Positions 11,196 through 24,400 of a stretch of DNA of 64,000 nt are shown here, in pieces. A model generated the notes under the pieces. The model saw only the letters and a list, made by a program, of their open reading frames with translations, was not told where the DNA came from and searched no databases. Location of the stretch: NCBI GenBank assembly GCA_015698045.1, contig BLAL01000085.1, positions 62,001 to 126,000 of the forward strand, given 5' to 3'. Made by a program: the position numbers and the translations under genes. Positions within the stretch are counted from its first letter, which is position 1. Every line of letters starts with the position of its first letter. This stretch comes from Rhizophagus clarus. Its lineage: Eukaryota; Glomeromycota; Glomeromycetes; Glomerales; Glomeraceae.

Positions 11196-12686
11196 TAAAT
11201 AAATAAAAAAAATATATTACCATTTATTAAAGAAAATATTTTATGAATTTGTTGCATCAGGTGATCGATATTTTAATCATTTTTTGTGATTGGCCGTTAT
11301 GATAAAATATGCTATCCAAAATAAGAAAGAGATAATTGATTAGCATCACGCAGCGAATATTAGGACCCTTTTTTATAAAACACGATATAAAACATGGTAT
11401 AAAACATGATCATATTATAACATATATTTCACCATTTTATCATGTCATGCCGAATTTTATTCATATTAATAACGGTCGATTATATAGGCTTCAGAAAATT
11501 GGATGATCATGATTTGCGGAATAGTCCGAATTAGCTATTGTTGGCGCATGTATTTGTCAGTTTTTTTTTTATTTTAACCATAAAATAAATAAAATTAATA
11601 AATCAAATATACCAAAGATATCAAATATACTAAAATATAGTGAAAATAACGAAAATAATGAAAATAGTGAAAATGGTGGGCTTAGACTTCGATATTTCGA
11701 ACATTTTTAATGGTTTCACTAATTATGTTAGTTTAATGTATTTTCATTTAATATTTTAATGAACCATCATCGAAATATATTCATTTCATAATTCATCGGT
11801 AAAATTCTGAGTTAGACAAATTTTTAAGCAGATTTTAAATGACGGGATTCTTTCGTCCATTTCTCTTCAATAGTATTGTAATATAGTGTACTTCACTTCC
11901 AAATTACTACATCAAAATATCCACCTTACTTATGTATACTATCCACCTAAATATTAAATAAATTGTCTTAATGTTTAATTGCTACTTTGATAAAAAAATT
12001 TTATCGCTAAAACCAAAATATAATCATTTGTGTGTGTAAATTTTGAGATATTCCATAATTTCCTTCATTCAATATGATTTAACCTATCAAAATCAAAAAC
12101 AAAATATATCAGATATGGTTTTTCTCTTCATATTATAAATTAGTAAGCTTTCCTTCGTCGTAATGTCATTTTTTCCCATCTTTTTAATTATCCAAATACT
12201 ACACCATAATGACAATACTTGTATTCTAATTGTTTTAATTTGCAAATTGTAGAATATTGAACGAAAACTTTATTAATTTTAATTATCAAATTTTAACTAA
12301 AAATAATAAGATCCGCGAAGCGTCTCTAGTTCCACATCGATAAATCTTGGTTACGCACGCAAATGGGTCCGAAGAGTAACAAGCGACCCGAGATTTGTGT
12401 ACCATGACGATTGAATACTGTATCACGTGAAGAAATTGTTACGAATTGTTAAAATTTAATATCGATATTATGAATGTTATAAAAAATGGTTTACAAAGAT
12501 TAATTAAATTTCATTCTCTACAAGCTATTAAGTGCAATTGTAGTTATATAATAATATGATAGTATTATAGTTTAAAAATAAATAGCAGTATTATCATTCA
12601 AGTAACAACCTAGTTTCGATTCAACAATAAAAGGATTTTTTAATAAAAATATTAATACATTAATAAATACATATGCTAGAATGAAG
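11196..12686. other. AT-rich intergenic DNA with a GC-richer island
   Basis: No gene is supported. 12310-12430 (gatccgcgaagcgtctctag to accatgacgattgaat) is clearly less AT-rich than its surroundings and might be an RNA gene or a fragment. No cloverleaf was found by eye. Confidence 0.4.
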
Positions 12687-13584
12687 TAGGGATGTTAACG
12701 TCCTATTGACTGGGACCGACCGGTCCCAAGCAAATTGCCGGTTTTTGAGGTGATTTTTTTAAAAAGAATTATTAATAATATATTTGTTCCCAGACCATTT
12801 TTGGGGTAGGTCACTTATTGGAGATAAGAAATCACACTTTTCTGGGATCGGCAATTTGTTAAATTGCTTCGGGCACCCCATCCATCCGATCAACAAAGGA
12901 TCTAACTTTACAATTCATATCTCAAGTCTATAGGTTAGATCCTTTCATGGTGAACCATGGTTTACATCTAATGTCCGCATAATGGTGGACGAAACACATC
13001 CCATTCCAACATTGTCACGTGACTTCGCGGACAATTTTGTCCGCATTTGCTTGGATATGGACAAAGCATGTCCACCAAAAGTGGACAATTTTGTCCGAAT
13101 TTTTGCTTGAATATGGACAAGGCATGTCTCCACATTTTGCTTGCATAGTGATAATCATCATGGTCCCCAATAATGCGAGAATAATAGTGCCCTCCATAAT
13201 GACATTTGTCCTCACATTGAAGGACTAATTAATAGTAATAATAAATATATAAATTTAGTAATAAAATTACATATTGGCGTAAAGATATAATCATAAAAAT
13301 ATAATAGAACACCTGTATTTACCATTAGTAATTCTTAGCATTATTAATATTTATAAAATTATTAGTATTTTTATTTTATAAAATAACATATAATACAAAT
13401 AAAAAAATTTTAACTATAATGTTTTAAAATTAAAGATTTATGAAACAAAAATTGTAAAACTTCTAAACTTCTTTTAATAATATTTAAGTCATGTTAAAAA
13501 TAAAAATTATGTAAAATATTAAAAAAAAAAAAAAGGAAGCAAAAAAAAATCTTATAGTAAATATACATATATAATATAGTTATT

Positions 13585-13830
13585 AACAAAAAAAACAAAA
13601 AAAAGCAACAAAGAAAATAAACCAACAAAAATATAAACAAAAATAAACAAAAAAAAAAAAAAAAAGCAACAAAGAAAATAAACCAACAAAAATATAAACA
13701 AAAATAAACAAAAAAAACCAAAAAAAACAACAAAGAAAATAAACAAAAAAAAATATAAACAAAAATAAACAAAAAAAAACAAAAAAAAAACAAAGAAAAT
13801 AAACAAACAAAAATATAAAAAAAAAGAAAC
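13585..13830. repeat. A-rich tandem repeat, about 60-bp unit
   Basis: About four copies of 'caacaaagaaaataaaccaa' plus 'aaatataaacaaaaataaac' and A-runs. Minus-strand frames of about 75-114 codons here are Phe-rich artefacts. Confidence 0.85.
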
Positions 13831-14337
13831 AAAAAAAATTAAAACCAAAAAAAAACCCAAAAAAAAAACAATAAAAAAAAAACTAAATAAAAACAAAATA
13901 TAACAACAAAATAAAAATAAAAATAAAAATAAAAGAAATAAAATTTTAAATTAAAAAAGGTTGGAAAAGAAATAAAAAATATGAAAAATTAAACATGATA
14001 AAATTGAGAAAAAATGATCAAGAAAATCATCATATGATTAATTTTAAAAATGGTAAGTTCATAAGTGATTAGCTGTTAATTGTAAAATTTACACAATCAC
14101 GCAAATCATTTACTGTATGTAATGCAAAATTTTCATTTTTTCATTTTTTCATTTTTTTTATTATTACTATTTTTTCGTTTTGTTTTTTTTCTTGTTTTTG
14201 GATTTTCTTTCTTTTTTTTGCTTTTATTTATTTTTTTTTTTTTTTTTTTTTATTACTATTTTTTTGGTCTTTTTTTTTTGATTTTCTTTTGTTTTTTTTT
14301 GTTTTTATTTATTTATTTTTTTACTACTATTTTTTTT

Positions 14338-14901
14338 CCCTATAAAAAATAAGTGTCCAGATAATGTCCAGAAAATGTCTGGAAAAATTGTCTAAATAAT
14401 TGTCTGGAAATGTATTTTCATAAAATTTTGCCATAAAAGATGATCAATGGATAGATGATCATTATTATTCCTTAACCCAAAATTTTATATCATAGATATA
14501 TAGTATTTTTGCCTGCTCTGCAATTTTAATTAGTATGACAGAAAAGATTTTGAATGTCAGTTTTGTGCTTTTTGCATTTTTTTACAAAATTAAATTATCC
14601 TTTTTGGAAATAGTATCCAGAATTTGTTCTGAACTTTTTCATGTCCGGAATTTGTCTACCTTGTTTTTTTACTATGTTCAGAATTTGTTCAGGTTTAACT
14701 GTCCAAAATTTGTCCAAAATTTTATACCAAACAAATACTGGACGAATTCTGGACAAAGTTAGGACATGCCAAAATTTTAAGTATCAGAAGTGTGTCAGAC
14801 ATGTACCAAAAAAGTGAATATTTTTCAGACACATCAGATTTATTCCAGACATTTTTCAGACATTTTTGATAACATTTTCCAGACATTTATTTTTTATAGG
14901 G
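14338..14901. mobile_element. 564-bp foldback element, CCCTATAAAAAATAA ends
   Basis: CCCTATAAAAAATAAGTG at 14338 is mirrored by a TTATTTTTTATAGGG end at 14901, flanked by ttt on both sides. The interior carries many 'tgtccagaaaatgtctgg' motifs in both orientations. End sequence, 3-bp flanks and motif clusters resemble the 5.15-9.82 kb element. It sits in the centre of the 3.45-kb element. Confidence 0.8.
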
Positions 14902-17341
14902 TTTGTTTTTATCTTTTTTGGTTTCTTTTTTTTTTGTCTTGATTTTTATTTGTTTTATATTCTTTTTTGTTTTTTATTTTGAGTTTTTTTGTTGAGATTG
15001 CTAAAAATAACCACATAATATATATAGTATTTATAAGAATTTTTTTGTTTTTTTTAACATGAAAACTATTACTTTTAGCATACTATTTCTTAATTTTTAT
15101 AAGGTTAAATAGGCTAAATATAATATTTATTAAAAAAAATCATGATCTAACTTTTTTATTTTCTGTTTACCAATTTCAGAGCGTAATTTAATCACTTTAG
15201 CAAATGAAATTGTCTTTTTACACTTAAGTAAAATTGTTCAGAAAGGTTAAAATGCTTAAATCTTAATTTCATAGGATATAAATTTAGAAGTTTAGAAGTT
15301 CTACAATTTGGTTGTTGTAAAATTATGTGTAATATATTTAAAATCATTTATATTTTTTATTCTTTATTTATAGAATAGATATACAAAATAAAAATTTTAA
15401 CTATGTATAAATTGTTTTTTTGTGCTAAAAATTACTAGTAGTAAATATGAGTATTCTATTATATTTTATATAATCATAATTTGCTGTTTATTATTACTAT
15501 TAGTTAGTACTTAAATATGAGGACAAATATTCTTTATAGTAAGGGCCATCATAATCATGGTCTTCTAATATGAAATAATAATATCCTTCATGGTAAGGAC
15601 ATCATGGTTCTCCAATAATATGAGGTTGATAACCCTCCATGATGAGAACCATCATGATCCCATGATAATAATACCCTTCATAGTAAGGACCATTAACAAT
15701 AATGTCCTTACTTTTTCCTTTTAAACAATGCATGTGGGTAGTTTATACATTAGGACCTGGTGCATACTGAAATTTAAGAATTGTTTGGAATTATTATAGA
15801 TTATGGAAAATCTGAGATAGCCCAAAAATTGCTTTAGTGGACATGCTTTGTCCACATCCAAGCAAAAATTTGGATAAAATTGTCCACTTTTGGTGGGGTA
15901 AGCTTTGTTCACATGCAAGCAAATGCAGACAAAATTGTCTGTGAAGTCGCATGACAATGTTGAATGGATGTGTTTTGTCCACCATTATGCGGACATTAGA
16001 TGTAAACCATGGTTCACCATGAAAGGATCTAACCTATAGACTTGAGACATGAATTGTAAGGTTAGATCCTTTGTTAATCAGACTGATGGGGTATCTTTAG
16101 GACCAATCTGAACTGATTTTGACCGTTAACATCCCTAGCTAAAAGTAAAAGATATTAAAGGGAATAACAAAATAAAATCACAAATATTAGCTGCAAGAAT
16201 TGCAAAATTATTGAATTGACATGCTGACCTTTGAGTCTGAACAACGGTGAATGTTATCAGAAAGTTAAAGTTATTGATCATAAAAACTTATATCTACAAT
16301 ATATCCATATAACCGTTCTTTGCATATAGTCCTAAATGTCTTTGTTAAAAATCTTAAAAATTGAATGGAATTGTTAAGATTATCTTAATGATCTCATTTG
16401 ATATCGCAAATTGATAACAAAATGATATTATAACAATATCAAAAATGATGTAATTTTGACAATATATAATGTGCAATTTTCACGTGACATACATTTTGAT
16501 CATCATTATTCCACGATTTAAATTGCCAAATTTTTTTTTTCTTCTTTAAAGTGAAAAACTACATCAGGAAATTTTATAGTGCGAAAAGTTGCGCAAGATT
16601 ACGCATCGTAATATTTCGTAAGTTTCCAGACCCGCCGCAAGTTTGCGGAAGAGTAATATTTCGTAACTTTTTAAAATATTTCGAAATATTATGATATGCA
16701 AAGTTTCATAATTTTACAGTTCGTAATATTCCGTAATTTTACGCATTCGCAATATTTCGTAATTTTACATAATATTTCGTAAGTTTTCAGACCTGCCGCA
16801 AGTTTGCGTAAGCGTAATATTTTGTAACTTTTTAAAATATTTCAAAATATTACGATATGCGTAATTTTACGGTTCGTAATATTGTGTAATTTTATTGCGT
16901 AATATTTTGCAACTTTTTAAAATATTTTGATGATTCGTAATTTTACATAAATATTTTGTAATGTTTCAAAATTCATTTTTGTACTATAAGTTTATATAAT
17001 GTATATTTTATTAGATATAATATGAATTAAATTATAAAAAATTACAAGTATTTATTACTATATACAGAATATATAAAAGTAAAAAAAGAAAGAGTAACGA
17101 TACAATTAGATGTAAAAAGAAGAGAAACAGCTATAGTAACGTTGGTATTAGATATAAAGATAAAAGAAATATTGTTAGTATTGTTAGTGTTGTTAATATT
17201 AGAGTAAAAAGAATTAAAGAAACAGTAGAAACATGGATATTATCGTTAGTATTAAAGTACAAGTAAAAGAAAAAAAGGAAACGTAGATAGTATTGTTAGT
17301 ATTACGATATAAAGTAACAATTAGGGTAAAAAACGCGTTAG

Positions 17342-17637
17342 TATTAAAACAATTAGTATTAATAAACAAATATTTCTATACCTGCAAAGAATAAACTAAA
17401 AATAAAAGAAAGAGGAGACAAAATAAAAAATAAACATGTTGTTAGTATTAAGTAAAAGGAGTAAAAAAAACATAATGAGTATTATTAGTATCGATCGTTA
17501 GTCTTAAAGTACAAGTAAAAAGAAATAAAGGAAACATGTATATTATTGTCAGTATTACGATACAAAGTAAAAAAGAAGTAAAAAATAATGAAATAATTAT
17601 TATTAATAAACAAATATTTCTATACCTGCAAAGCAAT
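17342..17637. repeat. Interspersed A-rich repeats, duplicated 50-mer
   Basis: 'aacaaatatttctatacctg' plus 'caaag' occurs near 17366 and 17610. 'gttagtattaaagtacaagtaaa' and 'ggaaacatgtatattattg' variants recur from 17140 to 17580. On the minus strand several resemble branch point (taatactaac) and acceptor signals, so a degraded micro-exon array is possible. Confidence 0.5.
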
Positions 17638-17882
17638 AAATTATGAAATATATGTAAATATTCTGTATATAATTAAAAAATATTGAACAAAAGGAGAAAA
17701 ATATTGAACAAAAAAATAAAGAAATAATGAGACAAAAAATAAATAGGACAAAAAACGCGTGCAGATTAAATCACATGCAAGGATCAGCCTAATTTTGATT
17801 GGCCAGAAAATATGATACTGTATGCACAATCATATCATGCAGATTTATTTATTTAATTATCAACAACATGGGCGTGACATAA

Positions 17883-18015
17883 ATAAATCGTGACTGAAAC
17901 TTGTGTTCAATTTGTGTTCAATTTGTGTTGATAATTCTGGTAAAAAATTATTAATTTTGGCCAAATTTCGTTAAATTTGTTAAATTTGTGTTGAATTTGT
18001 GTTGAATTTGTGTTG
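17883..18015. repeat. Short tandem 'aatttgtgttg' repeats
   Basis: Two clusters of 11-12-bp repeats (tgtgttcaatt, tgtgttgaatt), about 6 copies in total. No coding role is evident. Confidence 0.7.
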
Positions 18016-18461
18016 CGTAATTTTTTATTTATCACAAGGGGATGATATTTAGTAATTGCATGTACGATGTACAAGATTTTTTTTATGATTTTTTTAAGAA
18101 ATGTACGCAAAATATTTAATCAGAATATAATTATTTTTAATTAAATTGATTAAAAAAAATTAATTTTTTTAAGAAATGTATGCGAAATATTTAAAATTCA
18201 ATAGAATGTGCTAATAATAAATTGTTTTATTTTTAAATATGATATATTGATATTCATATTTAAAACAATTAAACATGTACATGATTTAATTAATATGTTT
18301 AATGATGAAAAGTGTAATAAATTAAATTTTAATTGAAACGAGAAATAAAATCAAACCAAAGAGGTATTGTTCAAATTTTATTTAAAGTGACATTTTACGA
18401 TTTTCTTTCAAATTTTTACTCATCCCAAAATCAAATTATAAAAATCAAATCTAAACTAATA

Positions 18462-21400
18462 ATGCCTCGCCACACACGTTCACATCGTTCCCACTATAAC
18501 GTCCATTGGAACTGGGCTATGATGGACGAACTTGTTGACATACGCCGAGACAGAAACCGTGCCTACCACAATATTAATGGTAGAAGCCGCTATGATTTTT
18601 GGGACTCTGTTGCCACTAGATTCATATGACTAATATCTATAATTTCTTTAAGAAAGAATTTAAATTCAAGGCAAACGCGGCATAGTAGCCATTATCTTTA
18701 TTAATCATTATTAACTCGATACAATTTACATAAAATAAAAAGAAACAAAAGAAAATAAAACTAACTAAAAACAAAACTATATAATCTCCTAAGTAAAAAT
18801 AAAGTAATAAAATTAAACTAAAAAGAATAATCGCATTACACTAAATTTCCCTAGATCTTCCCCCTTGATATATTCCAACCAAAGTAGAAGCAACTATGCT
18901 AACAAAATAACGGATAACACGCCCACTATAAAAATCGACATCCCATCCTGCAAAAGCTGTTATTAAGTAGCACCGTTAGACGACCCATAAAACCCGACAA
19001 ATGTTTAAACCACGGCAAACCATGAGTCATCGAGTTCTTAATCCAATCAACTTCGGAGTCACGTGAAGTCACGAGATGGGTCGGAGGAGGTAACGAGGAG
19101 AAAGGCACATACGACGTGGCAGGCAGATTAGATGGCCGAGGAGTAGTTTTCAATTTAAGGGTGATGTTCATCGCGTCTTCCCATTTACTCTTGTCATAAG
19201 TACGCGGATTCCAGATGCGTGTCCTAAGCTTCTGGATGAAATTGTTATGTATCGCAGCTACGACCTTCATAGCAGACATCCTGGGAATAGATAAATCAAC
19301 AAATAGGTCTACAAACATGGTAGGTAAACAACCTCGGATGAGCGCATACGAGGACCAATGAGAAGAAGAAACGGTCCAACAGGAAAGAGAAGAGAGTCGC
19401 CTGAGCGAGGGTGTAGGATCCAGATTAGCCAATTCACCAGCTTCACGAAGCTTAGAAAATAAGTGATTTTGATAAGATTGCAATATCTGATGCATGACAG
19501 ATCGGCGTTTAGAGCAGAGAATCAAATGCATCAAGTCCTCCATGCGATCACGACACGAACGGCACGTAAGAAGATCGATATAGAGATCGGAGCGGGTGAG
19601 CTTTAACTTTTCCAGGAGAGGCAAGTCGTCGAGGAAGAGTTTAAACTTGAAGGTGTAATGTCTTGCGGCGTGAGAAGCCTGGAAGGAAGCATCATGAGCT
19701 GGGGAAAAATTAAGAGTAAACCAGGTAAGTTCCCAGTCCACTACATAGTCGTCGCTGTCAAACAGGCAATATGCAAATTGAAAACGTTTGAGAGATAAAA
19801 GGTCCTTCAAAAAGGTGGCTTGGAAGTGGAGCTTGAAGAGCCGCCTGGGATTAGATTCACAAACCACATTGTCATACACCAGGCGGACAGGATGCGAGGA
19901 AGTGTAAGCGTCCACGGGCAAAAGAGGAGCCGTATCAGAGTGATGAGCAGAATTCGCAAGAGAATCAGCAAATTCGTTCCAGTAATTGCCATCATGACCT
20001 TTGACTTTGACGGGAAAGACCGCAAGACTTTTGGTATGAACGAGTCGCTCAATAGAAGCCCACAGCTCGAAGTTAGTAGTCTTGTAAAACAGACGACTAT
20101 TGGAGTAGGTAAAGGAGGCACATAGTTGCAGACCATCAATGGCAGCTTGGGAGTCCGTGTAAATAGTAACAGCGGAATCAGCCGGAGTGACGCTTAAAGC
20201 AGCGTAAATTGCAGCAGCTTCAGCTCTGGTAGAGGAAGGCCAGTTTCGTATAGTACCGTGTGCATATGTAGCAACAGAGTTAAGATATCCAGCGTCGGGA
20301 ATGATTTGGACCCAAGACCAACCCATCGAGACTTCAGGTGTTCTTAGGTTAATCAAAGAACCATCGGTATAATAACGATAGTGAGAGCCTGACGGGAGGG
20401 GAACTGAAGAAGTAGACAAAGATAAATTATCTATAAGGGGAGACACAATAAGATCACCCGCAACAACAGAAGAAGAAGGAGAAAAATCTGGCAAAAGATC
20501 AAGACGCCGATAATAAGGAATAACGGTGATACTAAGATCAGCCCAAGTATGAGGAGAGATGACTTCCAAAGTAGATTGACGAATGCGTTCACAATTTGTA
20601 GGCAAAATCATGGAGCGCAACAAAGAAATCTTGAAGGTGCAGCGAGGCGGAACGGCAGAATATTTACTAGCCGAAGGAAACGGAACATGCGCGTCACAGC
20701 CTGGACAGGGACGAAGGCAAACAACATCACCCGGAGAAGAGAGGCAGTCAGATATCCAATGGACAATCACACAGGTATCTTTCTTGGGTTGGACGCTCAG
20801 TTGCTTGCCGAAGAGAGGAGCACCGTTGCCATCAAGGGTGACGAGCCAATGACGATTCTTTTGCGTTGTAGTGGCACCGGGCAGTAAAACAATAGAAGAA
20901 GCGACAGAAGGAGGGCGAACATACTGATCAAGCAACTGATCATGAGAGCCTGGAAGAGTAGTTCGGGCCTGGATGTCCAAGTACCATTTATGAGGGAGGG
21001 AACGGCCACGCTTATCCTCAAGTTGGGCAATATAAGCAGTCCGATAAGCAGTCCAGGAAAGGAGATGGGAGCCAGAAGGCGCAATCAACTGCGATAAATA
21101 ATAAAGGTGACGTTTCCGGAGGACCTTGAGGCAAGCTTTGAAAACATGCGGGCTCATACACGTATATAAAGAGGTATGGCCAGGGAGAGTGAGGTCCGGA
21201 AATGTTGAAGAAAATTGAGCATGTTGCAAGCGGAAGGGGGTAGAAACCATGGAAGCAATAGTGCACGCGATGTAGTCACACTTAAAAATATTCATGTTGG
21301 ACCACACGGACCAATCATCCACCAACAAAGGAGAAATAGGGATTAAAAACCTAAATTGTATCAACTTTAGTCTATAAATAAATAAACGCTGAATAAAAGG

Positions 21401-24400
21401 AGTAGAAGAATTAGCCATCAAAAATAAATTATTGACATGACATTGTATCAAATGAGAAGATAAATTAATCAATCCCAAAGCTTGGGAAAGATAAAGTATA
21501 GGGTTGGGGAGAGAACGGGAAAAGTTAGCCTTATGTTTGACTAGTGAACGTATGGATCGTGTAGCAGCATAACAATCCGATGCTGAAAGGTGAGTAACTT
21601 GCATACGGTACTCGAGTTTAGGAATGAGCACCGAGTTATAAAGGTAAACCACTTGTTTAGCAGAGAGCTTGGCCGGGCGAAGAGTGGCGGCAAAGGAATT
21701 ACATTCACTGGCGATCTGTTTTTTGACAAAATCGCGAGAGCCTTTGATATTAAACCATACCCCTAAAAAATGAAAAGAAGAAGTAATAGAAAGAGGAATA
21801 ACAGAAATAGAAGGAATATCGTTCAAAGACGATAAGGATAAATGAAATTCCACAGGGAGAATAGTGGATGTGGTGGTTAAAGGCAATGAATTTGATATCA
21901 AGACATATTTCTGATGGTTGGCAGAAGTATTGTTCAACGAGTAAAATTCTTCTGTAATTGATAACATATGTTCCAGTCCAGCCTTCGATGAGGAAATAAG
22001 AGTGGAATCATCCATAAAGACCAGATTATTGATGGAAATATCGGGAATGGAGACCGTATCAGCGGAAAGCAAAGATGGGGATCGTAATACATAAGGATCC
22101 AACATCTCAGATTTCAAGACAGACAGAAGAGGATCGATGTAGATGACCCATAAGAGCGGGAAGATTACTTCGCCTTGGTCGATACCGATGCGAACCCTGT
22201 AGGAAGAAGTCTCACCGTGGGCAGTAAACACCCGATTTGAACGGTTCATGAAAAGAGATAGAATAAGCGTGATAGCAGACGCAGGTAGACGAATGCGTTC
22301 CAAAGCGAATTTCAGCATAGTCAAATTGACAGAGTCAAAGGCTTTAGAGATGTCTTGCGACAAAATCCAGAGAGGAGAATTGGTGTGATTGGCATCATGA
22401 ATGATGGACTCCAGGGTGATGATCGGGTCACGGCAGGTACCTCCTGGCAGCCCCGCAAAGTTGCCACCTTTAAGAACATTATGGGTAGCTAGTACGGTAG
22501 ACAAACGGTTGTAAAAAAGCTTGACAAAGGATTTTCGGATAACTTCCAGAAGTGTAATGGGACGGGTATTTTTTAATTGACATCGCCAATCGTGCGGTTT
22601 GGGGATGGGAAAAACCATAGCTTGCCGCCAGAGATCGGGAATGTCAGCAGTAGCAAAACATTTACGGATCAGTATCAAAAGCAGAGAGTTGGCGGTGGGT
22701 CCCAAATGTTTGAGCATTTCATAGGTAATCATGGAAGGGCCGGGAGCTTTGCCATTGGGCATAGAAGAAACCGTAGAGAGCCATTCCTCTAAGGAAGGGG
22801 GAGACAGTAGGGAACTATAAACATCAGGAGAAACAGAGTCCATGGGTAAATACGCAGAGCGCCATCGATCAGGCAAAGCTGATATATGTGAAGGTGGGGA
22901 GGATTTGATAGGAACAGCATTTTGAAAATGGTTAACCACAGCATCAGAAATGTCCTTTGGAGCCGTCAACAATTGAGGAGCGGTAGGATGATCGATAAAG
23001 ACATGATCCAAAACGATGCGACGACGTGAGCGAGAAAGCGCTGAGCTTATAAACGAAGAAATGTCAGTATCAAAATTTTGGTCGCGAGACGCCAAATGAG
23101 CCTTAATAGAAGAATCCTGAAATTCTTTTTCTTTCAAAAGATGTAAGCCTCTTAGCAAAGAAGAGGCACGTGAAAGAGTACTATACAAAGAATTAAAATT
23201 ATCCGTCCGACAAGAAAGTAAAGTTGAAGGTAAAATAGGGACGGAAGAAAAGATGGATTTATATAGATTAAATATATTATTTAATCTGATCAAATAGCCA
23301 GACCATTTACGGTCATGGGAAGAAGAAAGGGTATGAGGGTATTTGCGTAATAATCTAACAGAGTGAAGAACACGATTAAAGAAGCGATAATGCTGTATTA
23401 GGATTTCTAAATCTTTAGGGATTTTGGGGGTATGGTCATTACCAACAGTTCGTGCGGGTAGGATAGCATTGGCACCAGCAATAATGTTAGTGTGTAAATA
23501 TTCACACATTCGATTGACGTGCCAAGAAGCAAATACAACGGGAGAAGTATTGCACAGATTGTCAACATGAGCAGAAAAATCCTCCCACTGCGAGGGGGCA
23601 ACCGAGTCAAAAGAAAATATACGACGAGAACGTCGTTGAAGTTGTCGAGCACGCGCTGGCTTGAGGGAAGAAGACAAAAAGGAAGAATCATAATAAGTAA
23701 TAACAGGATTATGATCAGAAAGGCTGAGATCACGCACGTCAAAAATGACAGAGGTGAGTAAAAATTGTTTAAGAAGGGGACAAGACCAGACATAATCAAT
23801 GCGGGAAATAATATCCGCACGATGAAAGGTGCCCAAAGATGTAGAAGAAAAATTAACAGGGGTAAAGTCAACATATCCATTTGATAAAAGAAAATTAAAA
23901 AGACGATGGATACGTTTGGAGGCGATTTGAGGTTGATTGAAAAATATAGGGTAAAATTGGTCAAGGTGCATATTGAAGTCGCCACAAACTGCGTGGTGAA
24001 AACCTAATCGCTTAGCATCCGACAAAGCGGAAATAAGGAGGTCGATAGTTTCATCGCGTAAGGATTGATCGGAAGGAGGAGGGATATAAACAACGAAAAT
24101 TCGAAGCTTAATGTTACCTTTAAAATATAGGTCTACAGAAAGCAAGCGTGATGAAAGTGAAGTATAAGTGTGAACATGAGAAGCCAAAGAATTTTCAATA
24201 AAGAGGGAAACACCTCCGGAAGAACGAACATGTTGGGAGGTATCCAGAACAGAGGAAAAAACAGTATAATTAGGAAGTCTTTTAGACAAAAAATGCAATT
24301 GTTTAGGATGTATGTGAGTGTCAACGACACCACCAAAAGAGATGTGTTTGAGAGAAAAGAAGTCATTTAATAGCTCGATCTTATTCTGTGAAAACATCTT

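Larger units (their letters stand above)
12687..16137. mobile_element. 3.45-kb TIR element, TAGGGATGTTAACG ends
   Basis: TAGGGATGTTAACG at 12687 is mirrored by CGTTAACATCCCTA ending at 16137. The arms match for well over 500 bp: the 'aaaggatctaac' block, the 'accatggttcaccatgaaag' block and 'tggacaaagcatgtccacca' are all present in inverted order. A/T-rich complementary tracts extend the mirror further inward. TAGGGATG-type ends are typical of hAT MITEs. The flanks (gaatgaag / gctaaaag) give at best a decayed 8-bp duplication. No transposase is seen. Confidence 0.85.

Noticed and set aside
12310..12430. Possible tRNA or small RNA gene
   Set aside because: GC-richer than its surroundings, but I could not draw a cloverleaf or find box A/B sequences by eye. 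Covariance-model scanning would be needed.
13494..13896. Minus-strand frames of 75-114 codons made of F, L, V and I
   Set aside because: Translation of an A-rich tandem repeat. Three overlapping frames are all open, which reflects composition.
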